Source of the DNA: an uncultured Bulleidia sp.
GTDB taxonomy: Bacteria; Bacillota_I; Bacilli_A; Erysipelotrichales; Erysipelotrichaceae
Length of the DNA: 64,000 nt
Assembly: GCA_947087645.1 (NCBI GenBank)
Contig: CAMUDN010000001.1
Location: forward strand, 124,001-188,000
Reading direction: 5' to 3'
The notes beneath the pieces are model-generated. The model did no database searches. It was not told the origin of the DNA and saw only the letters and a program-made list of their open reading frames with translations. The position numbers and the translations under genes are program-made. Numbering within the stretch: position 1 is the stretch's first letter; each line of letters starts with the position of its first letter. Shown here piece by piece: positions 1-9,500 of this stretch.

Positions 1-664
1 TATAGTAAGTTTGGATTTTTTCAAGTTGAAACATCTGTGCAAAAAAATTTGTACTTGCATATAGCATTGGTTGATATCCTGAACTTTGTACATTTGCTAA
101 AAAAGTTTGGGCATTTTTCGTCATATCTTCTTTACCCAAAAGACCAATCCGTTTATTTTTATCTTCATCAACGTATTCTAAATCATATACTACTGGCAAA
201 TTAATTTTATAAAAACGAATCCTTTCTAAAGTAAAATCAGCCTCTTCTTTAGCTTCTTTTTCGCTAATTGCCTGAGAAAAGAAATAAACGCCTACAGCAA
301 TATTATTTTTAATGGCTTCTTGTATGTTATAACGAAAAAATTTATCCTCATGTAATTCACCGTTAGTATATCCTCGATATCCAACACGAATAAAAGCAAA
401 TTGTACACCGGCTTGTTTTACTTTTAACCAATCAATTTTTCCTTGATGAGAAGAAACATCAATTCCTAAACGAGAATAATAATTTTTATCTTCATACCGA
501 TACATGAAATGTGATTTATCTAATTTAGACCAATTATATTCATGACTAATTAATTCTTTTTCTTTTTTTATCACCATTGAGTGCTTCAGAAAAAAACCTA
601 TTCCTAGAAGAAATAAAATAAAAATAAATTTAAAAGATAACTTCCTTTTCCGCTTTTTTCTCAT
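1..664 (-). CDS. GH25 family lysozyme (muramidase), partial, 3' end outside window
   Basis: Reading the minus strand from an ATG at 664-662 gives 221 codons that run off the left edge without a stop. The N terminus is basic (MRKKRKRK) followed by a hydrophobic segment (about residues 10-24), a signal anchor. The rest matches glycoside hydrolase family 25: a GIDVSSHQG start motif, FAFIRVGYRG, GVYFFSQA, and the acidic strand PVVYDLEYV, which carries the D-x-E pair expected at the GH25 active site. GH25 enzymes cleave the MurNAc-GlcNAc bond of peptidoglycan. It lies 11 bp after the SGNH gene, so it is probably the last visible gene of the same minus-strand cell-wall operon. The family call is firm; whether it acts in self-remodelling or on other bacteria cannot be told. 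Confidence 0.9.
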   Translation of the reverse strand, partial: MRKKRKRKLSFKFIFILFLLGIGFFLKHSMVIKKEKELISHEYNWSKLDKSHFMYRYEDKNYYSRLGIDVSSHQGKIDWLKVKQAGVQFAFIRVGYRGYTNGELHEDKFFRYNIQEAIKNNIAVGVYFFSQAISEKEAKEEADFTLERIRFYKINLPVVYDLEYVDEDKNKRIGLLGKEDMTKNAQTFLANVQSSGYQPMLYASTNFFAQMFQLEKIQTYY

Positions 665-675
665 CCTTACTCTTT

Positions 676-1386
676 CTATTCAGATATACTTTTCATAATT
701 AATTTAGCATATTCCTTAGCTCCAAGTGGTTTTAAATGAATACCGTCACTATAAAACCAGTCATCATGACCACTTGCATAAGTATACCAATCAATTAATT
801 TAACATTTTTATTTGCTTTAATTACCGCCATAATTGATTGATTTGATTTATCTGTCCACTCCATAGGACCAAAGACATTGACCCAGAATACTTTTCTTTT
901 TTTGCCTAAAATATTAATTACTTTCTGTCCTTGAGCAAGTGAAAAAGGACTATTTGTGCCAAGACCAATAACAACTATATCTCCTAATTTATGATTTGTT
1001 TCAAGCTGATTAATAATACTTGGTGCATCCCATATTTGTCTTGATTCTTTGGCATCCACAATGGCTGATGGTAATTCTCTTTGCAATGCTGTCGATGAAC
1101 CAAGCATAACTGAATCACCAATCATTGTTACCGATGATAAATTATCTTTTTCTTTTGTCTCATTGTCATTTACATTGGTATTATCAGCCGGTTTTTTATT
1201 TTTATCAGTATCTATTACAGATTGCTTTTCATGTAAAGCTTTTTGCTGCTCTGCTAAACTTCTTTTCAAAGTTTGTGCATCTTCCTCTTTTTTATTTGTA
1301 GCTGTGAAAACAGCATAAACACCAATCATTAAAACAATCATGGTAGCTAACCAAACAATAAATTTAAGCCGATTTATTTTTCTCAT
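676..1386 (-). CDS. SGNH/GDSL-type O-acyl esterase/transferase domain protein, extracellular half of a split OatA-like system
   Basis: A 236-residue protein with one N-terminal membrane segment (about residues 9-28), a charged coiled linker (30-85) and an SGNH hydrolase domain. The nucleophile motif is MIGDSVML (Ser92), block III is GLGTNS, and the C-terminal catalytic pair is DGIHL (Asp214, His217). In OatA-type peptidoglycan O-acetyltransferases this domain follows an acyltransferase-3 membrane domain in one polypeptide; here it is its own gene and overlaps the acyltransferase gene upstream by 23 bp in another frame. I chose the ATG at 1386 because AAGGGG stands 7 nt before it; an upstream in-frame codon at 1407 has no ribosome site. 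The likely role is transfer of acetyl groups to cell-wall sugars outside the membrane. The substrate is inferred. Confidence 0.85.
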   Translation of the reverse strand: MRKINRLKFIVWLATMIVLMIGVYAVFTATNKKEEDAQTLKRSLAEQQKALHEKQSVIDTDKNKKPADNTNVNDNETKEKDNLSSVTMIGDSVMLGSSTALQRELPSAIVDAKESRQIWDAPSIINQLETNHKLGDIVVIGLGTNSPFSLAQGQKVINILGKKRKVFWVNVFGPMEWTDKSNQSIMAVIKANKNVKLIDWYTYASGHDDWFYSDGIHLKPLGAKEYAKLIMKSISE

Positions 1387-2473
1387 AATTTCCCCTTCTA
1401 AAACCAAACAATATATATAGAATACTATCTATAAAATAATGTGAATAATAAGCTAAGAACAAAATTACTACCACCATTATAACCCACATTAAAGGAAAAT
1501 GATCTAAATGATAAAATTGAAAAAAGAACAAAACAGGATATTGCCATAAATAAATTTCATAGCTATATTTACTTATCCATTTGAAAATTGGAATTTCTAA
1601 TTTTTGTCCGATGCCACTATCTTTATTAGCTACTAAACGAATCCATTCAGCAGCAAGTAAAGAACTACAAAGAAGACCGATACGATATGTCCAAGCATTT
1701 TGACCATGCATAATAAAAATCATAATCAAAGATATAACAGATAAGATCAACACATAGATTGGTGAAGTGAAAAAAAAGATACTATTTCGCTTAGCTGATC
1801 TTTGCCATATTGCTAAAAGAACACCAATAAATAAAGCTGACATACGTGAAATAAAACCATAATAAGCAGGCATTACCTGTTGTTCATGATAAGTAAATTG
1901 GATGACAATAATACTAATAACAATAAAAAAGAGCCATAGAACATTAGCATAATTTTTATATTTCATTTTTCTTAATTTTTGATATATAGCAAATAGTAAT
2001 GGCCAAATTAAATAAAATTGCATTTCAATAGCAATAGCCCATAAATGTGTATAAGGTGAAGCACTTATCGCTTTGGTAAAGTAATCCGCATTCTTAAAAA
2101 TTTGAAAATAATTATCAAAGCCTAAAAAAATAGCTAAAATCTCTTTTTTACGTCCATCTAAAATCATTGGATCAATCAACCAATAAATACCGGCGCTAAA
2201 GAAAATAACCATAAATAATAATGGATAAATACGTTTTATACGTTTTAAATAAAAATCTTTAATTGTATATTTTTTTATTTCTGACGCTCTCAAACTTGTC
2301 CATGTAACAAGATAACCAGATAAAACAAAAAATAAGGAGACACCTATAAATCCCCCTTTAAAAAAATGAGGAAAAAGATGATATAGAAGAATTAAACTTA
2401 CAGCTATTGCCCTTAAACCATCTAAACCAGCAATATATTTATTTATCTTCTTTCTTTTTCCTTTATTAGCCAT
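1364..2473 (-). CDS. Acyltransferase 3 family integral membrane protein (OatA-like membrane half)
   Basis: 369 residues with about ten hydrophobic helices. The N terminus has the family signature GLDGLRAIAVSLILLYH, with the His needed for acyl transfer, then GGFIGVSLFFVLSGYLVT and LKRIKRIYPLL. Members move acyl groups across the membrane to modify peptidoglycan or other surface glycans. The protein ends right after the last membrane helix (RRGNYEKNKSA), so the SGNH domain usual in OatA is absent and is supplied by the overlapping downstream gene. AAAGGA lies 6 nt before the ATG at 2473. The lysozyme and GH25 neighbours suggest cell-wall O-acetylation, which in other Gram-positives blocks muramidases. 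The exact substrate is inference. Confidence 0.88.
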   Translation of the reverse strand: MANKGKRKKINKYIAGLDGLRAIAVSLILLYHLFPHFFKGGFIGVSLFFVLSGYLVTWTSLRASEIKKYTIKDFYLKRIKRIYPLLFMVIFFSAGIYWLIDPMILDGRKKEILAIFLGFDNYFQIFKNADYFTKAISASPYTHLWAIAIEMQFYLIWPLLFAIYQKLRKMKYKNYANVLWLFFIVISIIVIQFTYHEQQVMPAYYGFISRMSALFIGVLLAIWQRSAKRNSIFFFTSPIYVLILSVISLIMIFIMHGQNAWTYRIGLLCSSLLAAEWIRLVANKDSGIGQKLEIPIFKWISKYSYEIYLWQYPVLFFFQFYHLDHFPLMWVIMVVVILFLAYYSHYFIDSILYILFGFRRGNYEKNKSA

Positions 2474-2541
2474 TCCTCATCCTTTACGCTTAATAATATA
2501 GCTTATTTGAAACTTATTTTCTAGCTAAAAAATCTTAATAT

Positions 2542-3612
2542 TTATTGTTCAAAATAAGCTTCCGCCAATTCTGCTCGACCACCAGTAATACCAGCACCTT
2601 CATATTTTTTAACAAAAATATGAGCTGCTTCAGCTGCTCCTTCAGCTGTATTTTCAATTGCTTTTAATTGTTCATAAACACTTTCATATGGACCATTTAA
2701 TTCTTGTTCTAAAAAGCCTAATTGGGCTTCTAATGAAGCAACAGATAATCCTTTTGTATCTGCAAAAGAAGATAAGTTATTACGTCTTGATCCGCCCCAC
2801 TGAGCAAGACCATAATAAGTACTTCCGGCATTTGGATCAAATTTTGATTCATAGTAAAAATTAGCTAAAATACCACTACTAGCAGCTTTATTTAAGCCCA
2901 TCTTTGCCATCAAATAATTTTGGATAGCTATGTAATTTTTATTGCTTGTCGCATGACTCAATAATCTTGGTAAAGCATAGGCTTTAACTTTAACAATATA
3001 AGCAGCTTTACTTATATTACCATTCTTATCCTGTGCTTGAATAAACACGTTATAATCTCCTGCTTTACGATTGTTAACATCACTTTCAACAACAAATTTT
3101 CCAGGTGCCAAGCTATCTGCTTTTTCTAATGCTCCATCAACTGGATCTTCTACTGTTGCAACATTTTCCAAAGCATCAAATTTTTCCCCCTTTTTAACTT
3201 CAACAACATCAGTTTTAAAAGTAATTAAAGGTGCTTTGGTATCAACAACTGTAAAAACAACTTCATGCTTACGCTGAATTTCTTGATTATATTTATTATC
3301 TTTTTGACTAAAGTAATATATAACTTTTTGTTCACCTAAAACATGAGTATTTAAATTAGTTTCAATTTTCAAATTGCCATTTTTAGTAAGTAACCAATCT
3401 TCTGGCTTAAAAGTGGAACCATATTGTATCTTTTTATCTTTCTTGATATGTAAATCTAGCGACTTATAAATATTTTCTAGATGTTTAGCTTGTGATTTTG
3501 CCAAATAATTATTATAAGCAAGCAGGAAAAAAATGAGAAAAAGCAAAGAACTGACAATGATAATAAATACATATATCCACTGCTTACGTAATTTTTTTCT
3601 ATATTTCACCAT
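2542..3612 (-). CDS. Membrane-anchored cell-wall lysozyme with an Ig-like domain and a phage-tail-lysozyme-type catalytic domain
   Basis: 356 residues. A basic N terminus and one membrane helix (about 13-33) are followed by a beta-rich region and an Ig/cadherin-like module (about 120-210, with KKGEKFDALENV and AGDYNVFIQAQDKNGN). The C terminus (about 220-350) resembles the phage tail lysozyme domain: GILANFYYESKFDP contains the likely catalytic Glu, followed by YGLAQWGGSRR and a helical tail. Such domains cleave peptidoglycan glycan strands. It is the first gene of the minus-strand wall operon and is driven by a TTGACT-N17-TAAAAT promoter ending 7 nt before the ATG, with no ribosome site. The gene could be of phage origin, but membrane anchoring and operon position suggest a housekeeping wall enzyme. 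Confidence 0.8.
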   Translation of the reverse strand: MVKYRKKLRKQWIYVFIIIVSSLLFLIFFLLAYNNYLAKSQAKHLENIYKSLDLHIKKDKKIQYGSTFKPEDWLLTKNGNLKIETNLNTHVLGEQKVIYYFSQKDNKYNQEIQRKHEVVFTVVDTKAPLITFKTDVVEVKKGEKFDALENVATVEDPVDGALEKADSLAPGKFVVESDVNNRKAGDYNVFIQAQDKNGNISKAAYIVKVKAYALPRLLSHATSNKNYIAIQNYLMAKMGLNKAASSGILANFYYESKFDPNAGSTYYGLAQWGGSRRNNLSSFADTKGLSVASLEAQLGFLEQELNGPYESVYEQLKAIENTAEGAAEAAHIFVKKYEGAGITGGRAELAEAYFEQ

Positions 3613-3619
3613 CTAAAGC

Positions 3620-3648
3620 ATTTTATATATTTTTTAAAACAAAGTCAA
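3620..3648 (-). promoter_or_regulatory. Promoter of the cell-wall operon, apparently leaderless
   Basis: On the minus strand, -35 TTGACT (3648-3643) is followed after 17 bp by -10 TAAAAT (3625-3620). The ATG of the lysozyme gene begins at 3612, only 7 nt after the -10 box, so the expected start of transcription falls on or next to the A of ATG. No Shine-Dalgarno sequence is present. Confidence 0.7.
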
Positions 3649-3712
3649 ATTTTAACCTTTTATCTATCTTTTAAAAAGCACTATCATTGTTGATAAACTA
3701 AATAGCTAATTG

Positions 3713-3964
3713 TTATTTCTTTGCATATACTTGCCAATCTAAACTAACTAAACCATCATCAAATAATAAAGTAGGAATACCTATAAGACCTTGTTCTTTA
3801 ACTTTTATAAAAACATCACATTTATCTCTTAAGGCTAAAAATTCCTTTAGTACAGATAATGATTTATTAATATCTAAAAAGACATACGCCTTTCCTTTTC
3901 GATCTAATTCTTTTTTACAATCAAGACAATCTTGGCAAAGATCAGTACCATAAATTTTAAGCAT
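3713..3964 (-). CDS. Glutaredoxin-related small thiol protein
   Basis: 83 residues, beginning MLKIYGTDLCQDCLDCKKEL: a beta strand followed by a C-x-x-C type redox pair with an extra Cys (Cys10, Cys13 and Cys16 by count). It ends with GIPTLLFDDG, the cis-Pro segment of thioredoxin folds. This pattern fits the small glutaredoxin-related family found in anaerobic Firmicutes. A role in thiol-disulfide exchange in the cytoplasm is inferred; partners are unknown. AAGGAG stands before the ATG at 3964. It is divergent from addB with only 63 bp between the start codons, so the two promoters are back to back. Confidence 0.75.
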   Translation of the reverse strand: MLKIYGTDLCQDCLDCKKELDRKGKAYVFLDINKSLSVLKEFLALRDKCDVFIKVKEQGLIGIPTLLFDDGLVSLDWQVYAKK

Positions 3965-4011
3965 ATTATCTCCTTCATCTAAATATAAATCTTCTTATCA
4001 ATTATACATCA

Positions 4012-4020
4012 TGATAGAAT
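4012..4020 (+). promoter_or_regulatory. Extended -10 promoter of addB, near-leaderless
   Basis: TGATAGAAT (4012-4020) is an extended -10 element (TG-n-TAGAAT). The addB ATG starts at 4028, 7 nt further on, with no ribosome site between. The identical nonamer precedes rsmG with similar spacing. Confidence 0.55.
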
Positions 4021-4027
4021 AAATAAG

Positions 4028-6598
4028 ATGAGAAATATATTAGCAAAAAAGCCATTACAACAACAACTTTATCATAAAAATTGTAAAAAAGGATTATTGA
4101 TCAAACAACGTTTCGTTTCCCTTGATACTCTTTTTGGCTTGCAACTTGATGAACCATTACTAAGTTGGCGCTTGCAACAAATATTAAACAAAAATAAGCA
4201 GTTATTTCCTAATTATCAAAAAATGTTTAATTATCCATCTTTTATTCAAGAATTAATTGCTTTTCTTAAAGATTGTTATGCCTTTGAAATCGCTATTTCT
4301 TCATTACCCGCTCAAAACATCTTTGAAGATGAACTTAAAGATATTTTGAAACTAATTGATACATCTAATCTTTTTGATGAATATCGGCAAAAAATTAAAG
4401 AAAACAAACAAACAATATCTATTTTAAGTGATTATGAAATAACTGATTATGTTGAAAGCAATGCTTACTACCAATGCTTACTTGATAAAGCAAATTTAAA
4501 TGTTCATCCCTATACTTTCCAAAAAGCATCAAGCCATCTCCGTATTGCTCTTAATATTCGCCAAGAAATCGAAATTATTGCCCAAGAAATATGTTCTCAA
4601 CAACTAGATACTAATATAGTTTTAAGCGACTATACTAATCAATTGCCTTTGTTAAAACAAATTTTTAATCGTTATAAAATTCCTTATTCAATATATCAAG
4701 ATAGGCAATTTTCGCCTCTTGCAGACACTTTTAAAGAATTATTAATGTTTAGTGTTCAAAAAGATAAAAAGGCTTTTTTCAACTTAATAAAAAAAGGCTT
4801 TTTTAAATGCCAACTATCTGCTAAATGTATTACTGTTTTAGAAAATTTTTTGACTAAGTTAGAATTTCCTTTACCCCATTTACCTTTAAATAAAATTCAA
4901 CAATTATATGGTCAAAATAGTAAAGAATTCAAAACTTATCAAAAATACAATGAAAAAATACAAGCTTTTTATCAGCAAAATGAGGATAATATATTACTTT
5001 TAACTCATCCACAATCAATTGTAGAAGCAATTAAAAACGCATATCATATATTAATTAACTCAACTCTTATTAAATCTAAAGAAGAACAAAATCTTTGTTT
5101 CAAATTAGGATCCTTTTTAAATGAAATAGGGGATGAAGTGACAGATGAACAATTATCCTTTTTTTATGAATTATTAAATAAATTTTCATATATTGACTTA
5201 CCTTGCACACTTAGTCCCATTTTAGTTACCGATCTTAAGCATCCTGTCTTGCCAAGCAAAAAAGCATATATCGTTGGTTTAAATAGTAATTTTTACCCTG
5301 CTATGCCCACGAAAAAAGGTGTCTTTAATGAGGAATACTATGCCCGTATAAATTATCCTAAATTTACAAAAAGATATCATGATTACACTAATGCATTATC
5401 ATGGATTTTTCATGCTGGTGAAGAAATCTTTTTCTCTTATTCACAAAAAGATTATGAAGGTAAAAATTTAGAATTGGCGTATGATATTCAAAAATTGTTT
5501 CTTGCAAAAGATATTGAAATTATCAAGCCATTAGAAAAAAAGCCCATCGCTGTTAATCATCATTTAAAGAATTTGCCACTTAATTTAAATACATCATTGT
5601 TAAAACCTGTTTTAAATTGTTCAATTAGTTCAATCGAACAATGGTATCGATGTCCTTATCAATATTTCCTTAATCGCTCATTAAAAATAAATAATAATGA
5701 CTTATTAGCACCAAACAATGCCTATATAGGATCATTAGTACATTCCTTGTTTGAAAAAGTAGTTAAAGCAAAAAAGAAAGAATATTTTAATATGAATATT
5801 CAAGAAATAAGAAATGAATTAGCTGAACATTTTACTTTATGGCAAAATTTATACCCTCAACAAAAAAATTTAATTGCTTTAAGTCAATCGAAATTAATCG
5901 CAAATATTCTCTCTTCTTTAAAATTCCTTTGCCAATATGAAAAACAATTTGTAAACTTACAACCGCTTGCTTTCGAACAAGAGTTTCATCTTGTATTAGC
6001 AGACAAATTAGAATTAAATGGTAAAATTGATCGTATTGATATTGATCAGAAACAAAATGAATATTACATATATGACTATAAATCATCTAAGCATGAACTT
6101 AAAAAAGAAAATTTTCTTTCCGGTCAACAAATACAATTAATGACTTACAAATTGGCTTTAGAAAAACAAAATAATAAAGTTAAAGCATGTTATTATTTTT
6201 CCTTTTTACCATCTAAATTAAAATTAGATAATTTACAATATAAATTCAATCGCAAAAAAACAGAAGAAGAGCCAATTGATTATTATGAATCAGACTTATT
6301 GCCAAAAGAATTTATAAGCCATCAGTCATTTAGTGGCTGGTATGATAATAATGATAGTTGCTTTAATAAAAATTGCTTAAATAATAGTAAATTTAAATTA
6401 GATAACAAAAAATTAAATGAAATTACAAAATATTTAATTAAATACTTTCATGAACAACTATTGAAAGGGGTTATTGCTTGTCAGCCTCAAGACTGTTCTT
6501 TTTGTCCATATCAACGTATTTGTAACTTTAAAGGTGAAACATTAACAAAGATATTACCAGGTATTGAAGATTTATTAAGTAAAGAAGGGAAAGAATAA
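4028..6598 (+). CDS. addB: ATP-dependent helicase/nuclease subunit B (AddB/RexB type), short form
   Basis: 856 residues. The C-terminal half has the AddB nuclease: CSISSIEQWYRCPYQYFL with the first iron-sulfur Cys (about 542), a RecB-type nuclease core (LNGKIDRIDI and IYDYKSSK, Asp683 and Lys685) and the C-terminal cluster CSFCPYQRIC (Cys823, 826, 832). This is the four-Cys Fe-S arrangement of AddB. With AddA it resects DNA double-strand ends for recombination. The protein is clearly shorter than the roughly 1100-1200 residues usual for AddB/RexB, and no Walker A motif is visible at the N terminus, so the helicase-like domain is reduced and non-motor. Its stop is 1 bp from the addA start. Confidence 0.9.
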   Translation: MRNILAKKPLQQQLYHKNCKKGLLIKQRFVSLDTLFGLQLDEPLLSWRLQQILNKNKQLFPNYQKMFNYPSFIQELIAFLKDCYAFEIAISSLPAQNIFEDELKDILKLIDTSNLFDEYRQKIKENKQTISILSDYEITDYVESNAYYQCLLDKANLNVHPYTFQKASSHLRIALNIRQEIEIIAQEICSQQLDTNIVLSDYTNQLPLLKQIFNRYKIPYSIYQDRQFSPLADTFKELLMFSVQKDKKAFFNLIKKGFFKCQLSAKCITVLENFLTKLEFPLPHLPLNKIQQLYGQNSKEFKTYQKYNEKIQAFYQQNEDNILLLTHPQSIVEAIKNAYHILINSTLIKSKEEQNLCFKLGSFLNEIGDEVTDEQLSFFYELLNKFSYIDLPCTLSPILVTDLKHPVLPSKKAYIVGLNSNFYPAMPTKKGVFNEEYYARINYPKFTKRYHDYTNALSWIFHAGEEIFFSYSQKDYEGKNLELAYDIQKLFLAKDIEIIKPLEKKPIAVNHHLKNLPLNLNTSLLKPVLNCSISSIEQWYRCPYQYFLNRSLKINNNDLLAPNNAYIGSLVHSLFEKVVKAKKKEYFNMNIQEIRNELAEHFTLWQNLYPQQKNLIALSQSKLIANILSSLKFLCQYEKQFVNLQPLAFEQEFHLVLADKLELNGKIDRIDIDQKQNEYYIYDYKSSKHELKKENFLSGQQIQLMTYKLALEKQNNKVKACYYFSFLPSKLKLDNLQYKFNRKKTEEEPIDYYESDLLPKEFISHQSFSGWYDNNDSCFNKNCLNNSKFKLDNKKLNEITKYLIKYFHEQLLKGVIACQPQDCSFCPYQRICNFKGETLTKILPGIEDLLSKEGKE

Positions 6599-6599
6599 T

Positions 6600-9500
6600 A
6601 TGATTGATCAACAATTGCTAGCAATTCAAGAAAGAAATACTAATATTCTCGTCTCAGCTTCCGCTGGAGCTGGTAAGACATATATGCTTATTGAACGTTT
6701 AGCAAATAGAATTATGCAAGATAAAATACCGGTTGATCGCATATTAGCTGTTACATTTACAAAAGCTGCTGCCGATGAAATGAAAAATCGCTTAGCTAAA
6801 AAATTAAATGAAATAAAAAAACAGATGGTGCAAGATCACACTATCAGTGAAAGTGATTTAATATATCTAGAACAACAATTGGCTAATCTTTCTAAAGCAG
6901 AAATTTCAACCATTGATTCTTTCTGCTTAAATTTAATTAAAAAATATTATTTTTTAATTGGTTTAAACCCTTCTTGCTTAGAAAATACTTTATCATCTGC
7001 GAAAGAAACCATGCTCAAAAAACAAGCTTTTCAAAACGCTTTACAAAAATTATATAGCCAATCACCAGATGATTTTTTTTCATTATCTTATCATTTTCAA
7101 CTAAAACCATTATCTGATCAAGATGAAAGTTCCTTAGAAAAATGCGTACATGCTATAAATGATATTGCTAAATCGTCATTAGATTATCAATCTTGGTTGA
7201 AACAAGCTCTAAGTTTTTATCCTGTTATATCATCTTTCAATGATTATCCCGCTCATTTTAAAAATATTTTTTTTAATTATCAAAAAAATATTATTTATAA
7301 ATTAACGAACATTTGTTCAGCAATGGAAGAAGCTCTTATTGACAACAAAAAAACAAAAGCTCAAGAAAAATTAATCATTTTTAAAAATTTACTATCTTCT
7401 TATCAAAAAATAGCTGATAAACAAGAATATATAGATTGGACAAATTTTATTAAACAACTTGCCAAATTATCTTTTCGGGTAATGAATAATGAGGCTTTTA
7501 AAGCTTGTAATGAAGAATTTAAAAAAATAAGAAATGATTTAGAAGATTCATTAATTGAAGAAAAACGCTTAGTTAAAGAAGCTCCTTATTTACATCAAAT
7601 CGTAACTTCTTTAATCTTGCTTGTTAAAGAAACAGAAATATTTTATCAACAAGCAAAAAGAGAAGAAAATACACTTGATTTTAGTGATATGGCTATTTAT
7701 GCTATGGATATTCTCCAAAAAAATGATGGTTTAATTGCTCATTTATTACAAAATAAATATGCTGAAATTATGATCGATGAATTTCAAGATACATCAACTC
7801 TGCAAAATAAAATTTTATGTTTAATATCTAATGGTCATAATCTTTTTCGTGTTGGTGATTTAAAACAATCAATTTATGGTTTTCGTAATGCTCGTCCTGA
7901 ATTAATGGCTTCTATTTTAGAGACTAAGAAAGATAAAATATTTCATTTAGAACATAATTATCGATCAAAGGATCATATTGTTAAATTTACTAATAAATTA
8001 TTTACTCAGTTGTTTAATTATCCTTCATCCTCTGTATGTTATGGTCCTTGTGATCAAGTTACTATTGGTAAAAAAGAACAGATGGATACAAGCATACAAA
8101 AAGTATCTTTAATTCATATTGCCAAAGAAGCTAATGATAAATTACTGGCAGCTAAATGGATTACTCATAAAATTATATCTTTACACGAAAATAATAATAT
8201 TGCTTTTAAAGATATTTGTGTTTTATGCCCTAGCCATGGTGACAAAAAAAGTTTAAAAACAATTTTTGATACATATAACATTCCTTATTCATTAGATGCT
8301 AAACAAGGTTTTTTTAAATCATTCGTTGTACAGATAGTATTAAGTATTGTATCTTATTTCAATGAAGAGAATGATGATTTAGATTTTATTGCTATTCTTC
8401 AATCACCTCTTTTTAATTTTCAAGATATTGATATTGTCAACGAAAGATTAGCTTATAATCAAAGTTCCCAAAATATCTCTTTTAGCTCTTTTATCTTAAG
8501 TCGTAAAAAAGAAATAAATGATGTTCTGCTTCAATTAAAAAGTGATTTACTTAAAGATCCACTTATCTTCTTATCATCTCTTTCACGTATGAATAATTTT
8601 TATAATTGTCTTTCATATCAACAAAAAACAAATTTTGATTTTTTATGTCAGAAAGTAAAACAAGAACAAATACATTATTCATTTCATCTCTATAAATGGT
8701 TAAAAGATAATGAAAATGAATACTCAACTGAATCAAACGCTCATTTACAACAAGAAGATCTTGTAAAAGTAGAAACAATTCACCATTCAAAGGGTCTTCA
8801 ATATGGAGTTGTCTTCTTGTATGAATGTGATGCATCTAAAGATGAAGCTAATCCATTTATTCTATCGAATAAATATGGTATTGGACTTGATTATCAAGAA
8901 AATCAATATTTAAGCAAACATCCATCTTTAATTAAATATTTTATTAAAAAAGAAGAACAAATTAAGAAAGCAGAAGAATTTTTACGTTTAGCATATGTCT
9001 CTGTTACACGTGCTGTTGATAAACTATATATTGTATCAACTTTATCTGCTAAAAAAGTTGATTCTATATCTTTATCAGAAGATTTTATTTTAAATAACAG
9101 TAATTTAGGATTATTAACACTTGCGGCTTTAGGTACCAATGATACAGATATTTATCATTATGAACTCATCGAAGAACTTAATGAAGAAAAAGAATATTTA
9201 TCTAATAGAAAATATTTTGTACAAGATTTACCACATTATGAAAACACATTACCAATAATGATCAAAAAAGATAATCCAAGCCAACATCAACAAATATTAA
9301 AAGATCTTGATTTTCAAAAAAATCAGCACATAGGTCAATCATTTGGTACACTAGCCCATTCTTATCTTGCTAAATTAACAAATAAAAAAATAAACTTAAA
9401 TGATATTAATATCAATTTACCACTAAAAACTAAAGAAGCTATTGTTTTCTTTCAAAACCATCCATGGATCCAAAAAATATTGCATACCATGCATGTTCAA

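Noticed and set aside
2542..3612. Prophage remnant
   Set aside because: The phage-type lysozyme domain is alone; no other phage genes or att-like repeats are seen, and base composition is like its neighbours.
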